A DNA stretch of 64,000 bases. Source: Algoriphagus machipongonensis. GTDB taxonomy: Bacteria > Bacteroidota > Bacteroidia > Cytophagales > Cyclobacteriaceae. The notes beneath the pieces are model-generated. The model had not been told where the DNA came from. It saw only the letters and a list, made by a program, of their open reading frames with translations, and made no database searches. Each line of letters starts with the position of its first letter. The stretch's first letter is position 1. Shown in pieces: positions 42,557-50,987 of the stretch. The stretch is from NCBI RefSeq assembly GCF_000166275.1, contig NZ_CM001023.1:310001-374000 (forward strand), written 5' to 3'. The position numbers and the translations under genes were made by a program.

Positions 42557-43480
42557 ATGAAAAACAACAGAAGCCTATTGGCTATCCTAGTGCTGATGCT
42601 TGGTACGTCTATCCTTTCCTCTTGTCAAAAGAAGAAAGTAACCGAAAAAGATGGGATTGAATACACCTTTATCAAAGAAGGAGATGAAAAAGCTCCCAAT
42701 GGTGAGTTTCTTCTTTACAACCTGAAGATTGCGACTGCTGATGATTCTGTGATTTACTCAACCGATAATCAGCCTTTTCCAGGTTATATGATGGCAAATG
42801 ACTCTGTCAAGCCTACGAATGGAATGGACGAGATTTTCTTAAATCTTCGCAAAGGTGATAGTATTGCTTTTGAATCTACTGCTAGCATTATTTTCGGCCC
42901 AAACACACCTCCTACTTTAGAAACTACAGATGTGGTAAAAGTAAATTTGGGAGCATTTGATATTATGGACCAAACAGAAATTGAGACATTCTTTAATGAA
43001 AGAATGGAAGCAGAAGAAGGTAAAAAAGCTGAGCGAAACAAAGAACTTTTGCTTGAGCAGGAAAAAACTATTGAAGCATATGTTGCGGAAAAGGGTTTAG
43101 ATGCGAATAAGACTGAGAGCGGTCTTTATTATGTCATCGAAGAAGAAGGAACAGGAGATGCCGTTACTGCAGGTGCCACTATGCATGTAAACTATGCTGG
43201 GTATTTGTTAGATGGAACTATGTTTGATACTTCTATTGAAAACCTAGCTAAGGAAAATGATATTTTCAATGAGAACAGACCTTATGAGCCTCTACCTGTT
43301 AACGTAGGAATGGGTCAAGTAATCCCAGGTTGGGATGAAGGTTTACTTTTATTGAAAAATGGATCAAAAGGAAAATTCATTATTCCTTCTCCACTTGCTT
43401 ATGGAGAGAACGGTGCTGGAGCTATGATTCCACCAAACTCCATTTTGGTATTCGACGTAGAAGTTACAGGTGTTGAATAA
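42557..43480 (+). CDS. FKBP-type peptidyl-prolyl isomerase lipoprotein, GldI-like
   Basis: A 307-residue lipoprotein with lipobox ILSSC (Cys23). The C-terminal FKBP domain (about 195-305) has VNYAGYLLDGTMFDTS, VIPGWDEGLLLLKNGSKGKFIIPS, AYGENGAGAMIPPNSILVFDVEV. An additional segment (about 35-130) looks like a degenerate FKBP domain, joined by a charged coiled-coil. GldI, a gliding lipoprotein of Flavobacterium, has an FKBP domain and sits beside ndk and a DHH protein. I infer a related role. A short insertion between FDTS and the VNVG strand is shared with the two following genes. Confidence 0.85.
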   Translation: MKNNRSLLAILVLMLGTSILSSCQKKKVTEKDGIEYTFIKEGDEKAPNGEFLLYNLKIATADDSVIYSTDNQPFPGYMMANDSVKPTNGMDEIFLNLRKGDSIAFESTASIIFGPNTPPTLETTDVVKVNLGAFDIMDQTEIETFFNERMEAEEGKKAERNKELLLEQEKTIEAYVAEKGLDANKTESGLYYVIEEEGTGDAVTAGATMHVNYAGYLLDGTMFDTSIENLAKENDIFNENRPYEPLPVNVGMGQVIPGWDEGLLLLKNGSKGKFIIPSPLAYGENGAGAMIPPNSILVFDVEVTGVE

Positions 43481-43525
43481 AAGTTCCGCTCGGAATTAAG
43501 AGACATTTAAAACTATACCAACAAA

Positions 43526-44077
43526 ATGAAAATTAATCTTTATCCCGTATTTGCACTATTGCTATTGAGCACTTTGATGATTTCTTGTGTCAGTGATCAA
43601 GAGTCAGCTCAGGTCATTTATGATCGAGATATTGCAGCAATCAATGATTACATCGAGGCGAACAACTTGACCAATGTCAAGGAGTACAATGACCCAACTT
43701 ATGGCATCCGTATTATCTGGCAAGAAGTTTCTGATAGCGGCGTTGAAATAGAGTTAGGTGATACGCTTGTTGTGGATTATACAGGAAAGTTGCTGTCAGA
43801 TAGAGTATTTGATTCTTCTATCGAGACAGTGGCCAGGGATAACAATATTTACACTTCCTCCAGAGAATATATTCCTTTGAAATTCAGATTGGGACTTGGT
43901 TCTTTAATCTTTGGATTTGAATATGGAATTGCTCAAATGGAAGAAGGAGATAAAGCAACCGTGTTTATTCCTTCTGATTCAGGATATGGTAGAAACTCCA
44001 ATGGAGATATTCCAGCAAATTCACCTTTAATTTTCGAAATGGACCTTAAGGAAGTGATTCCAGGTCCGACAGAATAA
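43526..44077 (+). CDS. FKBP-type peptidyl-prolyl isomerase lipoprotein (second copy)
   Basis: A 183-residue lipoprotein, lipobox LMISC (Cys21). The FKBP domain covers about 75-180: LVVDYTGKLLSDRVFDSS, GLGSLIFGFEYGIAQMEEGDK, YGRNSNGDIPANSPLIFEMDLKE. The typical V-I-x-G-W of the active pocket is changed to LIFGFEYG, so catalytic activity may be reduced. The insertion SIETVARDNNIYTSSREYI corresponds to that of the first copy. It follows the first gene after 45 bases and precedes the third by 6. Confidence 0.85.
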   Translation: MKINLYPVFALLLLSTLMISCVSDQESAQVIYDRDIAAINDYIEANNLTNVKEYNDPTYGIRIIWQEVSDSGVEIELGDTLVVDYTGKLLSDRVFDSSIETVARDNNIYTSSREYIPLKFRLGLGSLIFGFEYGIAQMEEGDKATVFIPSDSGYGRNSNGDIPANSPLIFEMDLKEVIPGPTE

Positions 44078-44083
44078 TAATCA

Positions 44084-44629
44084 ATGAGATACCTTCCTAT
44101 AATACTTCTCTGCCTATTTTTCGGACTCATGAGCTGTGAGCCAAATAACCCATTCAATACAGGTCCTGCCTATGATGTGGATGGCAATCTGGCAATTGAC
44201 TCTGTGAAAATAGTATCCTATTTGGATACTGCCCAGATCGATAGTTTATATAGGATCCATGATCCTTCCGGAGTGGTAATTATCGTTCAGGAGGAAGGAG
44301 AAGGTTCACGTCCGATTGGAAGTACTGTGGTTTATACAGATTACATCGGTACGCTGATGGAAGATGGATCCTTGTTTGACACAAGTATCAGATCTGTAGC
44401 CCAAGACAGTGATATATATGATGAGGATAGAGATTATTCAGTATTGAGTTTTGTACTAGGGGCTGGCCAGGTTATTACCGGCTGGGATATTGCCTTCAGA
44501 AGACTACGCCCTGGAAGTAAGGCTCGATTGGTAATCCCATCTCCTTATGGCTATCGAGACCAAGAAAGGTTTAAGATACCCGCCAATTCAGTTCTGATTT
44601 TCGACGTAGATTTCAAAGGAATAGATTAA
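44084..44629 (+). CDS. FKBP-type peptidyl-prolyl isomerase lipoprotein (third copy)
   Basis: A 181-residue lipoprotein, lipobox GLMSC (Cys18). The FKBP domain is in the second half: VYTDYIGTLMEDGSLFDTS, QVITGWDIAFRRLRPGSKARLVIPS, then YGYRDQERFKIPANSVLIFDVDF. The G-W of the pocket is retained, but the usual A-Y-G-x-x-G loop is altered. It shares the insertion with the other two copies (SVAQDSDIYDEDRDYSVL). It is the last gene of the group and is followed by a strong terminator. Confidence 0.85.
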   Translation: MRYLPIILLCLFFGLMSCEPNNPFNTGPAYDVDGNLAIDSVKIVSYLDTAQIDSLYRIHDPSGVVIIVQEEGEGSRPIGSTVVYTDYIGTLMEDGSLFDTSIRSVAQDSDIYDEDRDYSVLSFVLGAGQVITGWDIAFRRLRPGSKARLVIPSPYGYRDQERFKIPANSVLIFDVDFKGID

Positions 44630-44640
44630 TAAAAGATAAA

Positions 44641-44664
44641 GAGGGCTTAGGCCCTCTTTTTTTT
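44641..44664 (+). terminator. Terminator after the FKBP genes
   Basis: GAGGGC pairs with GCCCTC around a 4-base loop, followed by eight T. Its 3' half overlaps the last codons of the convergent methyltransferase gene. Confidence 0.88.
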
Positions 44665-45237
44665 GAATATCCTGGGAAAGAAAACAGGAACTTCTTTCTG
44701 ATATTTTTGATAGGCCTCCCCAAAAGTTGCCAGCATATTTTTTTCTTCATAATAAATCCCAAAGGGAAGGTATACCAATAGACATAGCAGGTGGATCAAT
44801 GAGGTAAGCTGTCCAGCGACAAAAAGATAGCCAATAAAGATTAAGACTAGCCCTACGTACAAAGGGTGTCGGGTTCTGGAATAAAGTCCTGAAGTAACCA
44901 AAGAAGGTTGGCTTTCGGGAGTACTAAGCCCCAAAAATTTCTTAAGTTGAATTTGTTTGCTTGACTTGATCGCTATGATTGTTCCGAAAGTTGCCAAAAG
45001 GTACCCAAAATAGGTGGTAAGAGGGCTTAAAGGGATGATAAGCTGACTTGGAAACATGGCCGAATAAATGAGAATCCAGGCAAAACCAAGAAATGAAAAT
45101 AAAGAATAGAAAAGACGGTATCTTTTCATCCGACTTGGGGATACAGCTTTTAGATTTCTTTTTATCTTGGCAGAAGCGAAGAGGCTGTGTAAGAAATAAA
45201 AGATACTCCAAAAGAGTACCAACCATGCATAGTCCAT
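44647..45237 (-). CDS. Isoprenylcysteine carboxyl methyltransferase (ICMT/PEMT)-like membrane protein
   Basis: A 196-residue protein with about five hydrophobic helices. The C-terminal half has SGLYSRTRHPLYVGLVLIFI and IYYEEKNMLATFGEAYQKY. The R-H-P-x-Y-x-G and E-E-x-x-L/M...F/Y-x-x-Y signatures of the ICMT/PEMT fold bind S-adenosylmethionine. Bacterial members have unknown substrates. The extreme C-terminus (KKKRA) is encoded within the terminator hairpin of the FKBP group, a compact convergent arrangement. It diverges from the LYS1-like gene. Confidence 0.8.
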   Translation of the reverse strand: MDYAWLVLFWSIFYFLHSLFASAKIKRNLKAVSPSRMKRYRLFYSLFSFLGFAWILIYSAMFPSQLIIPLSPLTTYFGYLLATFGTIIAIKSSKQIQLKKFLGLSTPESQPSLVTSGLYSRTRHPLYVGLVLIFIGYLFVAGQLTSLIHLLCLLVYLPFGIYYEEKNMLATFGEAYQKYQKEVPVFFPRIFKKKRA

Positions 45238-45269
45238 TTGTAGTATGATTACCCGATAACCTAATTTTT

Positions 45270-46475
45270 ATGAAAATCGGAATTATCCGTGAAGGTAAAA
45301 ACTTTCCCGACCGGCGTACACCATTTATACCTGAGCAACTTCAATATATCCAGAATGGATTTGAAGGACAATTTACTTTTCAGGTGCAGTCTAGTCCCCA
45401 TCGATCTTATTCAGATCAAGAATATGCGGAGGCAGGTATAGAAGTGGTGGATAATCTTCAGGAATGTGATGTGATTTTTGGGGTTAAAGAGGTGCCTATC
45501 TCTGATTTGATGGAAGGGAAATCCTATTTCTTTTTCTCTCACACCATCAAAATGCAGCCGTACAACAGAAAGCTACTGCAGACTATTCTAGAAAAAAATA
45601 TTCGCTTGCTGGATTATGAAGCATTAAAAGATGAATCAGGAAAGCGAGTGGTAGCTTTTGGAAGGTGGGCTGGAATAGTTGGAGCTTACAATGCTTTTTG
45701 GACTTATGGAAAAAAAACTGGACTCTTCGATATCAAAAGAGCTTTTCAATGTCAAGATCGAAAAGAACTTCATGATGAATTGAAAAAGGTGCAGCTTCCA
45801 CCAGTAAAAATCGTGGTGACAGGTTCCGGAAGAGTTGGAAATGGAGCAATTGAAATTTTAAAAGAACTTGGGATTAGAGAAGTCTCTATCCATGATTTTC
45901 TTCATCAGTATTTTGAAGAGCCTTGCTTTTTGGTTTTAAAATCGGAGGATTTTAATCGTAGAAAATCCGATGGAGGATATGATAAAGAAGAGTTTTATAG
46001 CTTCCCAGAGAGGTATGAAAGCCATTTTATGAAATTTGCTGAGGTCAGTGAGATCATGATTTCCACTCATTTTTGGAATCCAGGTGCTCCACGATTATTT
46101 CAATTGAATGAAATCGATAACCCGGATTTTGCCATTTCTGTGATAGCGGATGTATCCTGTGATATCCATGGATCTGTTCCTACCACCTTGCAAGCTTCAA
46201 ATATTCAAGAACCAGTATTTGACGTTGAAAGGGAGACAGGAGAAGTTATTGAGGCTTTTGGAAGCCAAACTAGCATTTCTGTCATGGCGATAGATAACCT
46301 TCCTTGTGAATTACCTAGAGAGTCAAGTGCAGCTTTTGGCAAGCAATTAACCCAATGGGTCATCCCTGAATTGAATAAGGAGTTTTCACCTATTTTGGAA
46401 GGAGCTACCATCGCGAGAGATGGGGACTTAACTTTGGAGTTTATGTACCTCAATGACTATGTAAAGGGGGTATAA
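45270..46475 (+). CDS. Saccharopine/alanine-dehydrogenase-like NAD(P)-dependent oxidoreductase (LYS1-like)
   Basis: A 401-residue protein. The N-terminal domain IGIIREGKNFPDRRTPFIPEQL with a substrate-loop Arg-Arg, followed by a Rossmann IVVTGSGRVGNGAIEILKELGI, is the alanine dehydrogenase/PNT-like architecture. Similar fungal-type LYS1 saccharopine dehydrogenases share the FSHTIKMQ segment and the C-terminal IADVSCDIHGSVPTTL. A reaction on lysine or a related amino acid is the best guess. deoC follows 9 bases downstream, so both are likely cotranscribed. Confidence 0.78.
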   Translation: MKIGIIREGKNFPDRRTPFIPEQLQYIQNGFEGQFTFQVQSSPHRSYSDQEYAEAGIEVVDNLQECDVIFGVKEVPISDLMEGKSYFFFSHTIKMQPYNRKLLQTILEKNIRLLDYEALKDESGKRVVAFGRWAGIVGAYNAFWTYGKKTGLFDIKRAFQCQDRKELHDELKKVQLPPVKIVVTGSGRVGNGAIEILKELGIREVSIHDFLHQYFEEPCFLVLKSEDFNRRKSDGGYDKEEFYSFPERYESHFMKFAEVSEIMISTHFWNPGAPRLFQLNEIDNPDFAISVIADVSCDIHGSVPTTLQASNIQEPVFDVERETGEVIEAFGSQTSISVMAIDNLPCELPRESSAAFGKQLTQWVIPELNKEFSPILEGATIARDGDLTLEFMYLNDYVKGV

Positions 46476-46484
46476 ATTGTCACT

Positions 46485-47150
46485 ATGAAAAATTTTCAAA
46501 GATTTTTAGAATCTACCCTTCTGAGTGCTACGATGAATGAACAAGAAGTGAATAGCTTGGTTCGTGAGGCAATTGAAGAGCAGTTTGTCGGGGTATGTGT
46601 TCCTCCTTTCTGGGTCAAAAAAGTTAATAGAGAGCTTCAAGAAGAAGATATTCAATTGGTCACAGTTATAGGCTTCCCTTTTGGCTATACTGATACTGGA
46701 ACCAAGGTTTTTGAAACAAAAGAGGCGATACGGCAAGGGGCAGATGAACTTGATCTGGTTTGGTCTCAGACGGCATTTCATTCAGGGATGAATTGGCCCA
46801 AAATCGAGATTGCCCAGATTTCAAAGATTTGCCATGAGGAAGGAAGGATACTAAAAGTAATTATAGAAACTGCTAACCTCACAAAAGATCAAATGAGGGA
46901 TGCTTGTTTGATTTGTCAGGATGCAGGAGCTGATTTCGTTAAAACATCGACGGGTTTTGCATCAGGCGGAGCCAAAGTAGAAGATATTCAGATCATGCGA
47001 TCAACGCTTTCTTCCAATGTGGGGATTAAGGCCTCTGGGGGAATAAAAACGTTTGATTTTGCACAGCAATTGATACAAGCCGGTGCTGATCGAATTGGAA
47101 CTAGCTCAGCCAAGAAACTCCTCGAGGAGTGGAGAAACCAAATACTTTAG
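46485..47150 (+). CDS. deoC: Deoxyribose-phosphate aldolase
   Basis: A 221-residue protein of normal length. The Schiff-base Lys lies in FVKTSTGFASGG and the second active-site Lys in GIKASGGIKTF. The catalytic Asp region is GADELDLVWS. It interconverts 2-deoxyribose 5-phosphate and glyceraldehyde 3-phosphate plus acetaldehyde in deoxynucleoside catabolism. It is not linked to other deo genes here. Its last 4 bases overlap the end of the convergent transporter. Confidence 0.92.
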   Translation: MKNFQRFLESTLLSATMNEQEVNSLVREAIEEQFVGVCVPPFWVKKVNRELQEEDIQLVTVIGFPFGYTDTGTKVFETKEAIRQGADELDLVWSQTAFHSGMNWPKIEIAQISKICHEEGRILKVIIETANLTKDQMRDACLICQDAGADFVKTSTGFASGGAKVEDIQIMRSTLSSNVGIKASGGIKTFDFAQQLIQAGADRIGTSSAKKLLEEWRNQIL

Positions 47151-48253
47151 GTGCTGAAGTAAATCAGCAAAAATGGAATAATAAAGAAGGTCAGTAAGAT
47201 ATATGCAAAGCCGATGAATCGAGTTTGTACTGACTTTCTCCCCATATATTTCGCCAAGGTGACAGGAATGTTTCTAATTCCCGGAAAGGGTAAAAAGATT
47301 AATGCTCCAAAGAAATTAAATAGGAAGTGGACGAAGGCCAAGGCAATGGCTGCTTCGGTTTTATAGATAGCAGCAATGGCAGCGGTGATGGTCGTTCCAA
47401 TGTTTGCTCCTATGATAAAAGGGAATGCCTTTTTTAGCGAGACTTTTTTATTGGCTACCAAAGGAACCACCAATGATGTGGTTACCGTGCTGGACTGGAC
47501 TGCCGCTGTAAAAAAGGTCCCATAGATGAATGCCAAGTAGGGCTTTTTAAACACCATGTTGTTGATGCTTTGAAAGCTGTCAAGGACAAAAGCTTTATAG
47601 ACGGCGGAAGAAAGCAATTTGATCGCCCCAAAAACCAAGAAGATAGCAATGACTAAAGTCAGGAAGGGGATCTGTAAAACTTCCGAAATCCACTCTGTCA
47701 GGGGTCTGGTGAATACTTTGTTGTATCCAAATCCGCCAGAGTAACTTTCTCCTGTTAGGAATAGGGAGGCAAGTTGATGAGCAATTTTTGATAAGAATTT
47801 AAAATATAGCTCTAAAGGAAAGAGGATTGCCACAGTGATAATATTGAACAAATCGTGCAAGACCCCTGCGGATATAGCTCTTTTAAAGTGTTTCTTCTTC
47901 ATGATATAAGAGAAAGAAACCAATGTAGAGGTTAGGGTGGTACCAATATTTGCTCCCATCACCATAGGTACCGCCTGTTCCAAACTGATATTTCCCGCAG
48001 CGACTATGGCTACAATACTGGAGGTCACTGTAGAACTACTCTGTAACAGTGCAGTCATCAGCAAACCAATGAATAAACTGACGAAGGGGTTTCGGGTAGC
48101 CATTAAAATGTTGCTGGCGACAGAATTATTGAGCTGTCCCATGGCCACCGTCAACAGATCAATTGAAAAAATGAATAATACGATAGCCAAAAGCATTAAA
48201 ATAAAGCTTTTTGGCTTGTTGGCTACAGGTTTTTCCTGATCTAATAAGTCCAT
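47147..48253 (-). CDS. Na+/phosphate cotransporter NptA/YjbB-like (Na/Pi II family)
   Basis: A 368-residue membrane protein with two inverted repeats. Each has a QSSS-type motif (ALLQSSSTVTSSIV, AAVQSSTVTTSLVV) and a GANIGTT motif (MGANIGTTLTSTL, IGANIGTTITAAI). These are the Na/Pi-cotransporter PF02690 hallmarks. It lacks the C-terminal PhoU domain of longer members. It is divergent from another phosphate-permease-like gene. Confidence 0.88.
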   Translation of the reverse strand: MDLLDQEKPVANKPKSFILMLLAIVLFIFSIDLLTVAMGQLNNSVASNILMATRNPFVSLFIGLLMTALLQSSSTVTSSIVAIVAAGNISLEQAVPMVMGANIGTTLTSTLVSFSYIMKKKHFKRAISAGVLHDLFNIITVAILFPLELYFKFLSKIAHQLASLFLTGESYSGGFGYNKVFTRPLTEWISEVLQIPFLTLVIAIFLVFGAIKLLSSAVYKAFVLDSFQSINNMVFKKPYLAFIYGTFFTAAVQSSTVTTSLVVPLVANKKVSLKKAFPFIIGANIGTTITAAIAAIYKTEAAIALAFVHFLFNFFGALIFLPFPGIRNIPVTLAKYMGRKSVQTRFIGFAYILLTFFIIPFLLIYFST

Positions 48254-48450
48254 TCCCTAGTATTACCCTTTACAGATTAACAAAACTTTTGGGCTCTTAT
48301 TACAACTATAAACAAGTAAACCCAAATTTTTATTAAAATAATTGGCAAAAGTTGAAATTTTTTTGCGATTTGCAAGAGAAAACATGAGGAATAAAGAAGA
48401 ATTTGCCCTTACTTAACAATTTCTTAACACTCTAGGAAAATTATCTTCCT

Positions 48451-48458
48451 TAATTTTG
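48451..48458 (+). promoter_or_regulatory. Candidate -7 box of the PiT-like gene
   Basis: TAATTTTG matches TAnnTTTG exactly, 29 bases before the ATG at 48488. A -33 TTG at the expected distance is not evident. Confidence 0.45.
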
Positions 48459-48487
48459 GGCTCCAAAAGAAAAACGAACTCATAGCC

Positions 48488-49627
48488 ATGGCTAAGAAGA
48501 AAAAGAATTTAGATCAAAATATCAATCAGGAGAAGTTAAGTAAAACGGCCTACTCACTTTTTGATTTCGCTAAAAAAGAAAAACAATTCCTGCTGGGGAT
48601 TTGTATTTTGATCTCAATCGCTGGATTAATTACACCCTATACTTATGCGGCCATGTGGTTTGGCTTTGCATTGGCGGCCTATTCAGCAATTGCTAATGAT
48701 AGTATTCAGACGATCGGTACATTTATCGCATCCAACCAATCCCGAAAATGGTATTGGCTTTGGCTTTTTATGGGATTGATCTTTGTGGCAACAGTCACGT
48801 ACAGTTGGTTTGCTTTTGACGGCGATGTCAGTTACCAACGATTGAGTACCAAAGGATTGGAGAAAGCACCTGAAAGCTTTGTTTTCCTCCAAATAGCGGC
48901 TCCTATTGTCTTATTGATTATGACCCGCTTGAGGATGCCGGTTTCTACGACTTTCCTTTTGCTCAATGTGTTTACCTATAGTGCAGGAACCATCGTAAGT
49001 GTGATGTTCAAAAGCTTTGTAGGCTATCTATTGGCATTTACTATAGCTATTGTTGTTTGGTTTGTTTTAGAGCGGTTTGTCGCCAATTATTTAAAGGGGA
49101 AAGCAAAACCGTATTGGTACATACTTCAGTGGTTGACATCAGGAACACTTTGGGCAGTTTGGATCATGCAGGATGCTGCCAATATTGCTGTATTTTTACC
49201 TAGACAATTATCTGTATTAGAATTCTCCGTTTATACCGGCTTCGTATTCGTAGGACTTGGATTCCTATTTTATCTAAAAGGAGATAAAATTCAAGGTATT
49301 GTCAATGAGAAAACCAATGTAACAGACGTCAGAGCTGCAACCATTGTGGATTTGGTCTATGCGGTTATCCTTTTCTACTTTAAACTTTATAGCCATGTAC
49401 CTATGAGTACTACCTGGGTATTTATCGGATTGTTAGGTGGTAGAGAATTGGCAATTGCCATTGGAAAGCATGATAAATCCAACAAGAGAAAAGCTTGGTT
49501 AATAAGAGCTGTGACACTTGCCAGAAAGGATGTTTTCAAAGCAATGATTGGTTTAGTGATTTCATTGATATTGGCTGTTATCATCAACAAGGGAGTTAGA
49601 GACGAGATTATAGCTATTTTCTTCTAA
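48488..49627 (+). CDS. PiT-like (inorganic phosphate/sulfate permease-type) membrane protein
   Basis: A 379-residue protein with a charged N-terminus (about 1-30) and about ten hydrophobic helices. Two repeated signatures, AIANDSIQTIGTFIASN and later RMPVSTTFLLLN/HVPMSTTWVFIGLLGGRE, correspond to the A-N-D-x-x-N/Q...G-T and P-x-S-T-T motifs of PiT phosphate transporters. It is more divergent than standard PiT: one G-x-N-D copy is reduced and both signatures are altered. It diverges from the NptA-like gene and is followed by tadA after 6 bases. Confidence 0.72.
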   Translation: MAKKKKNLDQNINQEKLSKTAYSLFDFAKKEKQFLLGICILISIAGLITPYTYAAMWFGFALAAYSAIANDSIQTIGTFIASNQSRKWYWLWLFMGLIFVATVTYSWFAFDGDVSYQRLSTKGLEKAPESFVFLQIAAPIVLLIMTRLRMPVSTTFLLLNVFTYSAGTIVSVMFKSFVGYLLAFTIAIVVWFVLERFVANYLKGKAKPYWYILQWLTSGTLWAVWIMQDAANIAVFLPRQLSVLEFSVYTGFVFVGLGFLFYLKGDKIQGIVNEKTNVTDVRAATIVDLVYAVILFYFKLYSHVPMSTTWVFIGLLGGRELAIAIGKHDKSNKRKAWLIRAVTLARKDVFKAMIGLVISLILAVIINKGVRDEIIAIFF

Positions 49628-49633
49628 TAGGAT

Positions 49634-50077
49634 TTGGAGTTATTCACAAAAGAATATTACATGAATGAGGCCTTAAAACAGGCCAAAATAGCATTCGAAG
49701 AAGGAGAGATACCTGTTGGAGCAGTCATTGTATTGAAAAATAGGATCATTGCGAGAGCCTATAATCAAACCGAAAAGCTCAATGATGTCACCGCGCATGC
49801 CGAAATGTTAGCAATCACTTCGGCTGCGAATTATATGGGAGCAAAATATCTCAACGATTGTAAGCTTTATGTTACCTTAGAGCCTTGTACGATGTGTGCT
49901 GGGGCTCTTTTTTGGTCTCAAATTGGAGAAGTACATTATGCCGCTCAGGATGAGAAGAGAGGCTATAGAAAAAGCAATCCTGAGATTTTGCATCCAAAAA
50001 CAAAAGTTTTTCAAGGTCCTTTTCGAGAAGAATCCGAACAGTTGATCTTAGATTTTTTTAAAAAACTGAGAAAGTAA
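49634..50077 (+). CDS. tadA: tRNA adenosine deaminase TadA / nucleoside deaminase
   Basis: A 147-residue protein. The zinc centre is in TAHAEMLAI (H-A-E) and LEPCTMCAGALFW (P-C-x-x-C). It deaminates A34 of tRNA-Arg to inosine, or acts on guanine-type bases in related enzymes. The start is TTG at 49634, giving LFTKEYYMNEALKQAKIAF, the conserved first helix. The alternative ATG at 49661 would remove part of that helix, so TTG is preferred. Confidence 0.88.
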   Translation: MELFTKEYYMNEALKQAKIAFEEGEIPVGAVIVLKNRIIARAYNQTEKLNDVTAHAEMLAITSAANYMGAKYLNDCKLYVTLEPCTMCAGALFWSQIGEVHYAAQDEKRGYRKSNPEILHPKTKVFQGPFREESEQLILDFFKKLRK

Positions 50078-50181
50078 AAGGAATTTGAATTTCATGGAAT
50101 TTTTTTTCTTTTCTGCCAGTTTCATAGACAGACTATTTGAAAGAATTAAATTTTAATCGTTTAACCTTAAATTTTAACAAT

Positions 50182-50787
50182 ATGGCTTTTGAACTTCCTT
50201 CATTACCTTATGCATACGATGCGCTAGAACCTAACATCGATGCGAAAACAATGGAAATCCACCATTCAAAGCATCACAATGGATATGTGACTAATTTGAA
50301 TAAAGCAGTGGAAGGAACTGATCTTGAGGGCAAATCTCTCGAGGAACTTTTAAAGATTGCAGGATCTAATACTGCAGTAAGAAATAACGGTGGAGGTCAC
50401 TTCAACCACTCTCTTTTCTGGTCTATCCTTTCTCCTGATGGAGGTGGTGAGCCAACAGGCGAGCTTGCGGACTCGATAAGCGCTAAATTTGGATCTTTTG
50501 CAGCTTTTAAAGAAACATTCAACAAAGCCGCAGCTACTAGATTTGGTTCTGGTTGGGCATGGCTTTGCATCGATACCAAAAAAGAGCTTTGTGTTTGCTC
50601 TTCTCCAAATCAGGATAATCCTTTGATGGATGTTGCTGAATGCCCTGGAACTCCTATCCTAGGATTGGATGTGTGGGAGCACGCATATTACCTAAATTAC
50701 CAAAACAGAAGACCTGATTATATCAATGCATTTTGGAATGTGATTGATTGGGATGCAGTAAGTAAAAGATATGCTGCTGCGAAGTAA
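50182..50787 (+). CDS. sodA: Superoxide dismutase (Fe/Mn type)
   Basis: A 201-residue protein from the ATG at 50182 ([20 protein letters not shown]). An upstream TTG would add 15 residues of non-homologous sequence. Metal ligands are the first His in EIHHSKHH, then [10 protein letters not shown], and [11 protein letters not shown] (Asp and His). This is the cytosolic Fe/Mn superoxide dismutase, but metal preference is uncertain from these motifs. Monocistronic, with a terminator at 50806-50836. Confidence 0.95.
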   Translation: MAFELPSLPYAYDALEPNIDAKTMEIHHSKHHNGYVTNLNKAVEGTDLEGKSLEELLKIAGSNTAVRNNGGGHFNHSLFWSILSPDGGGEPTGELADSISAKFGSFAAFKETFNKAAATRFGSGWAWLCIDTKKELCVCSSPNQDNPLMDVAECPGTPILGLDVWEHAYYLNYQNRRPDYINAFWNVIDWDAVSKRYAAAK

Positions 50788-50805
50788 TAATTGAAAAAAA
50801 TAGAG

Positions 50806-50836
50806 AAAACCCCGGCAGAAATGTCGGGGTTTTTTG
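50806..50836 (+). terminator. Terminator of sodA
   Basis: AAAACCCCGGCA pairs with TGTCGGGGTTTT with one G-U, around a 4-base loop, followed by TT. It lies 19 bases after the sodA stop. Confidence 0.88.
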
Positions 50837-50987
50837 TTGAATAATGATCGATTAAGTGTTCGTTTTCGATACATGTCTTTTTCTGTCCACTTTTAAAAAG
50901 TCGCTTTTTAGGCATTTTGGGCAATTTTTTAGGATTGGCATCCCGTTTTCATTGCATGGTTGAAATCAACACACATATTTCATAGTA

